Shown here piece after piece: positions 8,031 to 14,576 of a stretch of DNA of 23,109 bases (positions are counted from its first letter, which is position 1; every line of letters begins with the position of its first letter). Under the pieces are notes generated by a model. That model searched no databases, was not told where the DNA came from, and was given only the letters and a program-made list of their open reading frames with translations. Both the position numbers and the translations under genes were made by a program. The stretch comes from an uncultured bacterium (GTDB lineage Bacteria; Bacillota; Clostridia; Oscillospirales; Ruminococcaceae): positions 1 through 23,109 of the forward strand of contig CAJMQZ010000022.1 in assembly GCA_905215595.1 (NCBI GenBank). The letters run 5' to 3'.

Positions 8031-8050
8031 AGCACAAAAAGCCCCGGCGG
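8031..8050. repeat. 20-bp direct repeat, left copy
   Basis: AGCACAAAAAGCCCCGGCGG here is identical to 8272-8291. The right copy is half of an intact terminator hairpin; this left copy lacks its partner arm. The two copies enclose the repeat cluster at 8059-8260, as if the cluster were inserted or duplicated with part of the terminator. Confidence 0.7.
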
Positions 8051-8058
8051 GTGGCCGA

Positions 8059-8106
8059 ACCCTCTCAGTCATCGCTGCGCGATGCCAGCTCCCCCGAGGG
8101 GGGAGC
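8059..8106 (+). repeat. Dispersed GC-rich repeat, copy 1
   Basis: It begins ACCCTCTCAGTCATCGC, passes through GCCAGCTCCCCC and ends in a small hairpin (AGCTCCCCC-gag-GGGGGAGCT). The same unit recurs inverted at 8170-8213 and 8217-8260, and again at 22956-22998. No protein is encoded. Confidence 0.75.
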
Positions 8107-8169
8107 TTTTTGCGGTGGCGGCAAGGTTTCTCATTGCACCTAATGCTTTAGCAACAAGCCTTGAACCTT

Positions 8170-8213
8170 GGCTCTCCCTTCGGGAGAGCTGGCGCGGGAG
8201 CGCCTGAGAGGGT
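8170..8213 (-). repeat. Dispersed GC-rich repeat, copy 2
   Basis: Read on the minus strand it is ACCCTCTCAGGCGC, then GCCAGCTCTCCC and the hairpin GGCTCTCCC-tt-GGGAGAGC. It has the same order of parts as copy 1, in opposite orientation. Confidence 0.75.
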
Positions 8214-8216
8214 TGG

Positions 8217-8260
8217 CGTCCCCTTGGGGGAGCTGGCGAGCGTAGCGAGACTGAGGGGGT
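8217..8260 (-). repeat. Dispersed GC-rich repeat, copy 3
   Basis: Read on the minus strand it is ACCCCCTCAGTCTCGC, then GCCAGCTCCCCCAAGGGGAC. It directly abuts copy 2 in the same orientation. The remaining bases between copies 1 and 2 (8107-8169) show nothing I recognise. Confidence 0.75.
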
Positions 8261-8271
8261 ACAAATGGCGA

Positions 8272-8313
8272 AGCACAAAAAGCCCCGGCGGCCATGCGGT
8301 CGCCGGGGCTTTT
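8272..8313 (-). terminator. Terminator of the ridA-cyuA-symporter operon
   Basis: AAAAGCCCCGGCG (8278-8290) pairs perfectly over 13 bp with CGCCGGGGCTTTT (8301-8313) around a 10-base loop. On the minus strand the stem is followed by TTTTTGTG. It lies about 65 bases past the symporter stop codon and contains the right copy of the 20-bp direct repeat (8272-8291). Confidence 0.85.
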
Positions 8314-8376
8314 CGGAGATTTTGGGACTGTCTGTTCACAGTCTCTTGTAATTAAGGAGGAGCGTGCAGGTTTTTA

Positions 8377-9573
8377 TCACAGGATCGGGCTTTCGAGGTC
8401 GCCGGTATCGGCAATGCCATGCTTCTCGGCGTAGCCGGTCAGCATCAGGGTCAGAGCGCCGTCACCGGTCACGTTGCAGGCGGTGCCGAAGCTGTCCTGC
8501 AGGGCGAAGATGGCCAGCATCAGAGCGGTACCGGCGTTGTCGAACATCAGGACGCCGGTGATCAGACCCAGAGAAGCCATAACAGTGCCGCCGGGCACGC
8601 CAGGTGCGCCGATAGCAAAGATGCCGAGCAGCAGGCAGAACAGGATCATGGTGCCAACGCTGGGCAGCTTGCCGTACAGGATCTTGGAAACGGTCATGCA
8701 GAAGAACACCTCAGTCAGCACAGAGCCGCACAGGTGGATGTTTGCAAACAGGGGGATGCCGAAGCTGACCATGTCCTTACGCAGCACCTTGCTCTTGCGG
8801 GCACTCTCCAGCGCCACACCCAGCGTAGCAGCACTGGACATGGTACCGACAGCGGTCAGGTAAGCGGGGCCGTAGTGACGCAGCACTTCCCAAGGATTCT
8901 TGCCGGAGTAAGCACCGGCCAGCAGGTACAGCACAGCCAGCCAGATGTAGTGACCGGCCATAACGATGACGATGATCTGCAGGAAGGCGGGCAGCTGATG
9001 GGTGATGGTGCCCTCGTAGCTCAGGCCGCAGAAGGTGGCGGCAATGTAGAAGGGCAGAACGGGGATGATGACCTTGCTCACGATGTCCAGCACGATGTTC
9101 TGGAACTCGCTCAGGAAGTCGCAGGTCAGCTTGCTGTTGGTCCAGGTAGCAGCCAGACCAACCAGAACGCTCAGCACCAGAGCGCTCATGACGCTCATGA
9201 TCTGGGGAATGTTCAGCTCAAAGACGACGCCCGGCAGCTCGCGCAGACCGGCAACGTTGTTGTCGATAGACAGGTGAGGGATCAGGCCGTAGCCGGCGCC
9301 CATGCTCATGAAGGCTGCGCAGACAGAGGACACATAGGCGATGACGATGGCCACTGCCAGCAGGCGGGAGGCGTTTTTGCCAAGCTTTGTAATGGACGGG
9401 GCAATGAAGCCGATGATGATCAGCGGCACACAGAAGGTAATGAGCTGACCCATGATGTACTGCAGGGTCACCACAACGCCCATGGTGCTCTCGTTGAACA
9501 CCTGACCAAGGATGATACCAACAAAAATGCCCAGCAGAAGCCGGAAGGGCAGACTATTGAATAGCTTTTTCAT
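8377..9573 (-). CDS. Dicarboxylate/amino acid:cation symporter (DAACS family)
   Basis: This 398-residue membrane protein takes up an amino acid with Na+ or H+. The glutamate-transporter fold is shown by T-M-S-S-A-A-T-L-G (hairpin 1 serine motif), A-P-G-V-P-G-G-T (hairpin 2) and, in the last helix, D-S-F-G-T-A-C-N-V-T-G-D-G. In classical glutamate/aspartate carriers the last motif has Arg in the substrate-binding stretch (D-R-x-R-T); the plain D-S-F-G-T here argues against an acidic substrate and for a neutral one such as serine, threonine or cysteine. That is inference from a single region. AGAGGTA lies upstream of ATG 9573. The desulfidase gene ends 50 bases upstream on the same strand, and an intact terminator follows, so this is the last gene of a three-gene operon. 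Cysteine or serine import would fit the operon. Confidence 0.88.
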   Translation of the reverse strand: MKKLFNSLPFRLLLGIFVGIILGQVFNESTMGVVVTLQYIMGQLITFCVPLIIIGFIAPSITKLGKNASRLLAVAIVIAYVSSVCAAFMSMGAGYGLIPHLSIDNNVAGLRELPGVVFELNIPQIMSVMSALVLSVLVGLAATWTNSKLTCDFLSEFQNIVLDIVSKVIIPVLPFYIAATFCGLSYEGTITHQLPAFLQIIVIVMAGHYIWLAVLYLLAGAYSGKNPWEVLRHYGPAYLTAVGTMSSAATLGVALESARKSKVLRKDMVSFGIPLFANIHLCGSVLTEVFFCMTVSKILYGKLPSVGTMILFCLLLGIFAIGAPGVPGGTVMASLGLITGVLMFDNAGTALMLAIFALQDSFGTACNVTGDGALTLMLTGYAEKHGIADTGDLESPIL

Positions 9574-9623
9574 AACTTTAGTACCTCTTTCTTTTTCCCC
9601 GGAAAGGGGCTGGGTGGGGAGAC

Positions 9624-10958
9624 TTATTCCGTCTCCGGGAGGTGCTTGTTCAGCATCAGATCAAGGATCACGCGGTCGCTGGTGCCGTGGGTGCTCAGGG
9701 TGGCAAAGTTGTCCAGCGTATACTCCACATTGTGCTCCACGATGCCGTCGGTGCTCTGCACCCGCACGCCGCGCACACCCATGGCAGCTGCCTGACAGGC
9801 AGCGTTGACGCAGGTGGAGATCTTCAGTGCACAGTCGGCCTTTGCGCCGTCGCATACCATGCCGGTGACGTTGCCCACCATGTTCTGGATGGTGCAGCAT
9901 ACCTCGTGGTAGCCGCCGCCCAGCAGATAGGCAATGCCGCAGGCTGCGCCGGTGGCAGCAACCGTTGCACCACAAAGGTTGCTCAGGCGGCCAAACTTGG
10001 CCTTGATGCGGATCGCGATCAGGTTGGAAAGGGTCACGGCGCGGAGCATCTTCTCCTCGTCGATGTCCAGCCAGCGGGCAGTTGCCACAACAGGCATGGT
10101 AGCTGTGATGCCCTGATTGCCGCTGCCGGAGTTTGCCACCACCGAAACCGGCGCGCCTGCCATACGGGCGTCCGCACCGGCAGAAGCAATGACCATGGCG
10201 TTGGTGGTCAGGTCGCGGGTCATCAGACCCTTGCGGCAGTTCAGTTCCAGATTGCGGCCAATGGCAAGGCCGTATTCCTTGGAAAGACCCTCGTTGCTGA
10301 TCGTCGTGTTCACCTGTACGGCGCTGCGGATGATGTCGATGGGGTCGTGCAGGGGGTCCAGCTCCTCGGTGCAGTAATCCCAGATGGAACGGACGGTCAG
10401 AAATTCTGCGATCTGCTCCGGGGTCACCACATCACTGTCCCCTGCTGCTGCGGGGTCGGCGTGCTGCTTGTCCAGCGTGACCACGCCATCCTGCTCCACC
10501 AGCACCACGTTGGTGTGCAGATCCCGCACCACCGCGCGGCCGGTGTGACCGTCAGAAGTGACAAGCACTTCAACGTAGAGCTTCTGCGGCACCTGTGCCA
10601 CCTCTACCTTGACCTTGCCTGCCTTGACAAGGGCTGCGGCTTCTTCCATCTGCTCCCGGGGCACATAGTTCATGACCTCCAGCAGGTGGACGGGGTCGCC
10701 GCCTACGGCACCAATGGCGGCGGCGTAATCCATGCCCTGATACGAGGTGCCCGGAATGCCTGCCGACATGGCGTTTTTGATAATGTTGATGCTGGCGCGG
10801 ACGGTCACGGCTTCTACCCGTGTGCCGCCCGCCTTGCGGAGTGCTGCGCCCGCCTCTGCGGCGGTGAGAGCGACTGCGCCGGGCTCCGTACAGCCGGTGG
10901 CCAGCTCCATCTCACTGTTCAGGATGCGAACGAACATCTGTTTATCCATTTGGTTCAC
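9624..10958 (-). CDS. cyuA: L-cysteine desulfidase family protein (UPF0597; CyuA/YhaM, CdsB)
   Basis: This iron-sulfur lyase family removes H2S from cysteine (and related groups from serine-like substrates), giving 2-aminoacrylate that becomes pyruvate and ammonia. The 444-residue length is normal. It has G-C-T-E-P near the N-terminus (Cys23), the strongly conserved N-S-G-S-G-N-Q-G-I-T-A-T-M-P-V-V, L-S-N-L-C-G-A-T (Cys329) and G-M-V-C-D-G-A-K-A-D-C-A-L-K (Cys369, Cys376). Cys23, Cys329 and Cys369 are spaced like the [4Fe-4S] ligands reported for archaeal CdsB, as I recall them. Start: a GTG at 10958 follows GGGAAG by 10 bases; an ATG at 10949 is the alternative and changes little. ridA ends 28 bases upstream. 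The extra cysteines around G-A-A-C and E-V-C-C are not needed for the cluster. A serine dehydratase-like activity cannot be excluded. Confidence 0.88.
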   Translation of the reverse strand: MNQMDKQMFVRILNSEMELATGCTEPGAVALTAAEAGAALRKAGGTRVEAVTVRASINIIKNAMSAGIPGTSYQGMDYAAAIGAVGGDPVHLLEVMNYVPREQMEEAAALVKAGKVKVEVAQVPQKLYVEVLVTSDGHTGRAVVRDLHTNVVLVEQDGVVTLDKQHADPAAAGDSDVVTPEQIAEFLTVRSIWDYCTEELDPLHDPIDIIRSAVQVNTTISNEGLSKEYGLAIGRNLELNCRKGLMTRDLTTNAMVIASAGADARMAGAPVSVVANSGSGNQGITATMPVVATARWLDIDEEKMLRAVTLSNLIAIRIKAKFGRLSNLCGATVAATGAACGIAYLLGGGYHEVCCTIQNMVGNVTGMVCDGAKADCALKISTCVNAACQAAAMGVRGVRVQSTDGIVEHNVEYTLDNFATLSTHGTSDRVILDLMLNKHLPETE

Positions 10959-10986
10959 CGTTTCTTTTCTTCCCGTGCGGGGGAAC

Positions 10987-11361
10987 TTACTTTACAGCAA
11001 TGCACTCGATCTCCAGCGGAGCGTCCTTGGGCAGCTTGCCCACCTGCACCGCGCTGCGCGCGGGGTAGGGCTGCGCAAAGTACTCGCCGTACACCTTGTT
11101 CATCTCTGCAAAATCGTTGATGTCCGCCAGAAATACCGTGGTCTTGACCACATTGGCCAGCGTCATCTCCTGCTGTGCCAGAATGGCCTGGATGTTCTTG
11201 AGAGACTGTGCAGTCTGGGCGGCGATACCTTCCGGGATCAGGCCGGTGGCCGGATCGATGGGCAGCTGCCCGGACACATAGATGGTCTGCCCCGCAGCGA
11301 TGCCCTGCGAATAGGGGCCGATGGCAGCGGGAGCATTGGGGGTAACGATTACCTGTTTCAT
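10987..11361 (-). CDS. ridA: RidA family enamine/imine deaminase
   Basis: This 124-residue protein hydrolyses reactive enamines such as 2-aminoacrylate to a keto acid and ammonia, protecting PLP enzymes from damage. It matches the family over its whole length: G-P-Y-S-Q-G near residue 15, V-S-G-Q-L-P-I-D, the substrate-binding Arg102 in P-A-R-S-A-V, and Glu118 in the terminal E-I-E-C-I-A. These last two correspond to the active-site Arg and Glu of the E. coli protein. ATG 11361 is chosen because AAGGAGAA lies about 8 bases upstream and the protein then starts with the usual short M-K-x-V; the open frame further upstream is the promoter region. It is the first gene of the operon, in front of the enzyme expected to make its substrate, which gives the gene order a simple metabolic sense. 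Confidence 0.95.
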   Translation of the reverse strand: MKQVIVTPNAPAAIGPYSQGIAAGQTIYVSGQLPIDPATGLIPEGIAAQTAQSLKNIQAILAQQEMTLANVVKTTVFLADINDFAEMNKVYGEYFAQPYPARSAVQVGKLPKDAPLEIECIAVK

Positions 11362-11416
11362 CCGATTTTCTCCTTTTCCACTTGTCGGGAAGGGCTGTCC
11401 TTCCCTTGCTGACACT

Positions 11417-11445
11417 ATCCTAACGCATTGAGAATATTTTGTCAA
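11417..11445 (-). promoter_or_regulatory. Promoter of the ridA-cyuA-symporter operon
   Basis: On the minus strand a perfect TTGACA (plus 11440-11445) and TAGGAT (plus 11417-11422) are separated by exactly 17 bases. The -10 lies about 55 bases upstream of the ridA start codon. Confidence 0.8.
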
Positions 11446-11452
11446 TAATATT

Positions 11453-11487
11453 TTCTTATCATGAGAACAAATTGTCGTACGTGACAA
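11453..11487. promoter_or_regulatory. Candidate regulator sites upstream of the ridA promoter
   Basis: Two inverted repeats lie next to each other: TTCT-n7-AGAA (11453-11467, containing TGAGAA at 11462-11467) and TTGTC-n6-GACAA (11472-11487). They lie just upstream of the -35 of the ridA promoter, a position suited to an activator. The divergent YheO-type regulator is the natural candidate. Binding is inferred only. Confidence 0.4.
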
Positions 11488-11544
11488 AAGCACCCGGGAA
11501 ATGTCATCACTTTGACGAAACAATGGATACAACGCACCTTCTTA

Positions 11545-11573
11545 TTGTAAATTTCTGTCATTTCTGCTATGAT
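11545..11573 (+). promoter_or_regulatory. Promoter of the YheO-type regulator gene
   Basis: TTGTAA (11545-11550) and TATGAT (11568-11573) are separated by 17 bases. The -10 is about 65 bases upstream of the regulator start codon. Confidence 0.65.
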
Positions 11574-11588
11574 AGCAGCAGAACACGC

Positions 11589-11606
11589 GTGAGAATTTTT
11601 TCTCAC
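11589..11606. promoter_or_regulatory. 18-bp inverted repeat in the regulator leader
   Basis: GTGAGAA-TTTT-TTCTCAC is a perfect 7-bp inverted repeat starting about 15 bases after the -10. It shares TGAGAA with the sites upstream of the ridA promoter, so it could be an autoregulatory operator. It could equally fold as a short leader hairpin. Confidence 0.45.
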
Positions 11607-11637
11607 ACGCTCCAGCAGTACAAAAGAGGTGAACGGG

Positions 11638-12273
11638 ATGGATGCAAGACTTGAGCCTTATCGCGTAGTGGTATCTTTTCTGGGGGAGGCGCTGGGCCCG
11701 GACTACGAGGTAGTTCTGCACGACCTTACCAGTGAGGACGGCACCATTGTTGCCATCGTCAATAACCACATCAGCGGACGCACCGAGGGTGCGCCCCTTT
11801 CCAACATGGCGCTGCGCTTCATTCAGGAGCGGATGTATGAAAAGCAGGATTATCTGGCGGGCTATCAGGGCGCTTCGCAGGCCAAGGGGCGGCTGCGCTC
11901 CTCCACCATGTTCATCAAGGATAACGGCCAGCTCATCGGCATGCTCTGCATCAACTTTGATGCCGGCAAGTACAGCCGCATCGCGCAGGAGCTGCTTGCC
12001 CTCTGCGGGGCGCACACCGAGCCTTCCTCCACCGGCATCGGGGTGGAGAACTTTGTCAGTTCCCTGCCGGACGCCGTACAGAATGCCATTGCCGAGGTGA
12101 CTGGCAGCGCCGGGCTGCCGCCCGACCGGCTGACCATGGAGGAAAAGATCCGCATCGTGGAGTCCCTGCACCACGCGGGCATCTTTTATATGAAAGGCGC
12201 CGTCAGCGAGGTCGCCGCCCAGCTGGGCTCCTCGGAGGCTACCATCTACCGCTACCTGAGCAAGCTGAAGTGA
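11638..12273 (+). CDS. YheO/DauR-type transcriptional regulator (PAS-like domain plus C-terminal HTH)
   Basis: This 211-residue DNA-binding protein has the YheO-like sensor domain at about residues 4-115 (L-G-P-D-Y-E-V-V-L-H-D-L-T, then I-V-N-N-H-I-S-G-R, and M-F-I-K-D-N-G-Q-L-I-G-M-L-C-I-N). The C-terminal helix-turn-helix domain is at about 155-211, ending S-E-A-T-I-Y-R-Y-L-S-K-L-K. The family includes Pseudomonas DauR, which controls D-arginine catabolism; other members sit beside RidA or amino-acid degrading enzymes. ATG 11638 is 8 bases after AAAGAGG; a GTG at 11629 overlaps that site and is less likely. It is divergent from ridA with a 276-base shared promoter region, the usual arrangement for a local regulator. 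Whether it senses the imported amino acid or a product such as 2-aminoacrylate or pyruvate is unknown. A terminator follows closely. Confidence 0.88.
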   Translation: MDARLEPYRVVVSFLGEALGPDYEVVLHDLTSEDGTIVAIVNNHISGRTEGAPLSNMALRFIQERMYEKQDYLAGYQGASQAKGRLRSSTMFIKDNGQLIGMLCINFDAGKYSRIAQELLALCGAHTEPSSTGIGVENFVSSLPDAVQNAIAEVTGSAGLPPDRLTMEEKIRIVESLHHAGIFYMKGAVSEVAAQLGSSEATIYRYLSKLK

Positions 12274-12298
12274 GCTGCGAACGAACTGCTCCCCGACA

Positions 12299-12338
12299 AA
12301 AAGACCGTCTCCGTTTTCAAACGCGGAGACGGTCTTTT
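12299..12338. terminator. Bidirectional terminator after the YheO-type regulator
   Basis: A perfect 15-bp stem (12299-12313 with 12324-12338, core GACCGTCTCCG) has a T-run on both strands. It can end the regulator transcript on the plus strand and the convergent EreA-like gene on the minus strand. Confidence 0.85.
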
Positions 12339-12409
12339 GCGTATCGTTTACGTTCCAGCCACCGGAAACGGCAGACTGTGCCGAACCGGAGGAAGTGGTG
12401 GTAAGTTCC

Positions 12410-13618
12410 CTATTCTTTTTTATGGTTGAGCCAGTACCAGCCCGGATGCTCCTCGCTGTTTGTGATCTGATCCGGGTGCTCAAACAGCATTACATACTGT
12501 GCGATTTTTTCATCCGGGATGTCCGGAGACTCCGCAAAGAATTTTCCGCTTTCAGCGGCGGGATTCTTTGCGCGGGCGGTATTATACAGGATGATATGGT
12601 TCGTATCGGATTCGTCCAGATTTCCGATCTCATGGGTCACATCGCCGTCAATTACGGTCAGCTTGCCGTCAAGGAAGCTTTCTTCACCAGCCATCCGTGA
12701 AACGAAACAATTGTCGATCCAATGAACCGTTCCATCGCCAACATAGCGTGTCATTTGGACGTGTGCTGCCCCGAACGAACCGAAATACTTTGCAGTTGGA
12801 TTTTCCTGATAGATCCGCCGCAGATTTGCATACAGGGCATCTTCCCGATAAGCCATAGCCTTGCCGCCAAATTGAAGCTCTGCCTGATAATCGTTCAGTT
12901 CATTGCACGTCAGCTCCTGCTGCCAGCCCAGAAGAGCACGCTCCAGATGGATCATCTTATCGCCCAGCACTATTTCGAGCTGTTCCGGCTGGGTCTGCAT
13001 CTGCTCGATCAGCTGTGGCAGCAGACTGTTTTGAAAACGCTGCTGCAGCCGGCATTTCTGGATGCTGATCAAAAGCATCTGCGTCTTTCTGTCTGCTGCC
13101 GAAAAATCGCAATCTTTCAGAAGATACTTGCAGAAGGTGCAGAGCATCTCAATCGAATCTGTGATATCTGCACCAACGATGGAGATCTTATCATTGTCAG
13201 GTCTGTTTCGGTTGAATTCCGACATCCACCGGAATAATTCGTAGTCCTCTTGGGAGATCGTAAACTGATCGAACGCATCGGAAAAGGTCATCCGGTTCTG
13301 TATCGTTTCGTTTTCGATAAAGCCGCTTGCATAGCCATGCTCCATCAAAAGGACACGCACACCTTTTTTCTCCACAAGATACTTGAACAGCACATTGCGG
13401 AACTTTTGGTATTCTACTTTTCGATGAATCTCGCCAATGATATAGACCTGCGCGTCATCGTATCGGAGCATTCTGGAAAGCCCGGAACCGGTGGAGAGAT
13501 CGATGATCTGAGAGCTTCTTGGATAAAGTTCAAACACAAGAGCGATAAGAAGGACAAGAGCAGCTGCGAAAATAAGAACTTTCTTGCGCAAACTGCTGTT
13601 ATATTGCGATGCTTTCAT
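12410..13618 (-). CDS. Membrane-anchored EreA/ChaN-like (erythromycin-esterase fold) protein
   Basis: This 402-residue protein has a short basic start, one hydrophobic helix at about residues 13-31 with no lipobox, and then an extracytoplasmic domain. The domain carries the erythromycin-esterase-like pattern: G-E-I-H (Glu63, His65) after a beta-strand, M-E-H-G (Glu93), E-L-F-R-W-M-S-E-F-N-R, and much later R-E-D-A-L-Y-A-N-L followed by F-G-S-F-G-A-A-H-V (His286). These align with the His/Glu residues needed in EreB/EreC-type enzymes, so hydrolytic or metal-assisted chemistry is plausible. I do not claim macrolide resistance; location outside the membrane argues against it. AAGGAGT precedes ATG 13618 by 7 bases. 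The gene is divergent from the two-component system at 13857 and shares a 238-base promoter region with it. Base composition is clearly AT-richer than in the genes to its left. Confidence 0.65.
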   Translation of the reverse strand: MKASQYNSSLRKKVLIFAAALVLLIALVFELYPRSSQIIDLSTGSGLSRMLRYDDAQVYIIGEIHRKVEYQKFRNVLFKYLVEKKGVRVLLMEHGYASGFIENETIQNRMTFSDAFDQFTISQEDYELFRWMSEFNRNRPDNDKISIVGADITDSIEMLCTFCKYLLKDCDFSAADRKTQMLLISIQKCRLQQRFQNSLLPQLIEQMQTQPEQLEIVLGDKMIHLERALLGWQQELTCNELNDYQAELQFGGKAMAYREDALYANLRRIYQENPTAKYFGSFGAAHVQMTRYVGDGTVHWIDNCFVSRMAGEESFLDGKLTVIDGDVTHEIGNLDESDTNHIILYNTARAKNPAAESGKFFAESPDIPDEKIAQYVMLFEHPDQITNSEEHPGWYWLNHKKE

Positions 13619-13703
13619 GACGATACTCCTTGGTATTTTATAATGCGGGTAAGCGATTCTGTTTTACGCTCATCCCACGAAAAAATCCACATTATGGTAA
13701 CGA

Positions 13704-13715
13704 AAAACGGCTTTT
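13704..13715 (-). promoter_or_regulatory. 12-bp motif, copy upstream of the EreA-like gene
   Basis: On the minus strand this reads AAAAGCCGTTTT, an exact match to 13822-13833 on the plus strand. A second shared motif, CGTGG(G)ATGAG, occurs near 13670-13679 (minus) and 13797-13806 (plus). Paired motifs on both sides of a divergent region suggest a common regulator. Confidence 0.4.
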
Positions 13716-13758
13716 CTGTCATGAAAAGGCACGGCTCTATCATAATAGAGTGAACTAT

Positions 13759-13787
13759 TTGCGATTTCAATCGAATCGTATTATAAT
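13759..13787 (+). promoter_or_regulatory. Promoter of the LytTR-AgrC-like two-component genes
   Basis: TTGCGA (13759-13764) and a perfect TATAAT (13782-13787) are separated by 17 bases. GCGATT (13761-13766) and AATCGC (13785-13790) form an inverted repeat across the promoter. Confidence 0.7.
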
Positions 13788-13821
13788 CGCTGTGAGCGTG
13801 GATGAGATATTTTGAATCACA

Positions 13822-13833
13822 AAAAGCCGTTTT
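13822..13833 (+). promoter_or_regulatory. 12-bp motif, copy in the two-component leader
   Basis: AAAAGCCGTTTT lies after the promoter and 23 bases before the response-regulator start. It is the inverted partner of 13704-13715. Its C-C-G-T-T core is reminiscent of LytTR half-sites, but this match is weak. Confidence 0.4.
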
Positions 13834-13856
13834 GTTTATCTTGGGGGGGATTTCAG

Positions 13857-14576
13857 ATGAATGTATTGATCTGTGATGATGAATGGAGTGTTACGGAGCA
13901 GGTTTCAGAGCTGCTTCAAAAGCATTGCACAGAAACTGGAACGCAGGTGCGGTTTCACCTGTTTGATGCTCCCTGTGCAATCAAAGACTTTGCGGAGTAC
14001 GATATTGCAATTCTGGATATCGATATGGGAGACTTCAGCGGCATTGATCTGGCGCGGAGACTTCGGAAAGAAAAACCGGGGATCGTTATCATTTTTCTGA
14101 CGAACTTCATCCAGTATGCGCCGGAAGGGTTTGAGGTACAGGCGTTTCGGTATCTTTTGAAAAGCAATATGCAGAAAAGACTGGTATCCTATTTTGAGGA
14201 CGCAGTCAGGGAAGTGGTTCGGGAAAAACAAATCATTACGATATCTGTCAATTCAGAATTGATCGATATCCCGGTAAATCATATTCTCTATCTGGAGTCA
14301 AATCTGCGAATCATTATCATGCACCTGATCCATGACGAACGGAAGGAATATCGTTTTTATGGAAACATGACGGATTTGTCAGAAAAGTTGGAAGACCTTG
14401 GATTTCTGCGGATTCAAAAGTCTTTTTTGGTAAATATGGAGTACATTGAACAGATGCAGTATGAGAAGGTGCGTTTGCGCGGAGAAATCGTTTTGCCCTC
14501 AAGCGCTAAGAACCACAAGGAATTAAAACAGCACTACTTGAAGTGGAGAGGGAAAAATCGATGGGTGATCTCTTGA
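13857..14576 (+). CDS. LytTR-family response regulator (AgrA-like)
   Basis: This 239-residue cytoplasmic regulator has a receiver domain (about 1-120) and a LytTR DNA-binding domain (about 130-235). The receiver shows acidic residues Asp7-Asp8 in L-I-C-D-D-E, phospho-acceptor Asp54 in A-I-L-D-I-D-M, G-I-D-L-A, and the Lys of L-L-K-S-N. The LytTR part has I-L-Y-L-E-S, the F-Y-G-N-M-T segment, and F-L-R-I-Q-K-S-F-L-V-N, the family's hallmark. ATG 13857 follows a run of seven Gs (ending GGGGGGGA at 13850) by 6 bases and gives the canonical receiver start; an upstream TTG at 13812 would add a 15-residue non-domain tail. The kinase gene overlaps its last 16 bases, so the pair is translated together. 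Such regulators usually control export, bacteriocin or quorum-sensing genes. Confidence 0.92.
   Translation: MNVLICDDEWSVTEQVSELLQKHCTETGTQVRFHLFDAPCAIKDFAEYDIAILDIDMGDFSGIDLARRLRKEKPGIVIIFLTNFIQYAPEGFEVQAFRYLLKSNMQKRLVSYFEDAVREVVREKQIITISVNSELIDIPVNHILYLESNLRIIIMHLIHDERKEYRFYGNMTDLSEKLEDLGFLRIQKSFLVNMEYIEQMQYEKVRLRGEIVLPSSAKNHKELKQHYLKWRGKNRWVIS

Noticed and set aside
7002..8207. 401-residue plus-strand frame over the CDF gene and into the repeat cluster
   Set aside because: Antisense to the transporter, and its tail is translated repeat DNA.
8031..8313. A CRISPR array in the repeat-rich gap
   Set aside because: The three copies are in mixed orientations with no regular spacers, and no cas gene is present.
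8419..11120. Long plus-strand frames opposite the symporter and the cyuA genes
   Set aside because: They run antisense to genes with complete family motifs, and their sequences are repetitive His/Gln/Gly/Asp mixtures.
12410..13618. Macrolide resistance by the EreA-like gene
   Set aside because: The domain matches the fold, but the protein is membrane-anchored and facing outward and similarity is limited to key motifs. Calling it a resistance gene is not supported.
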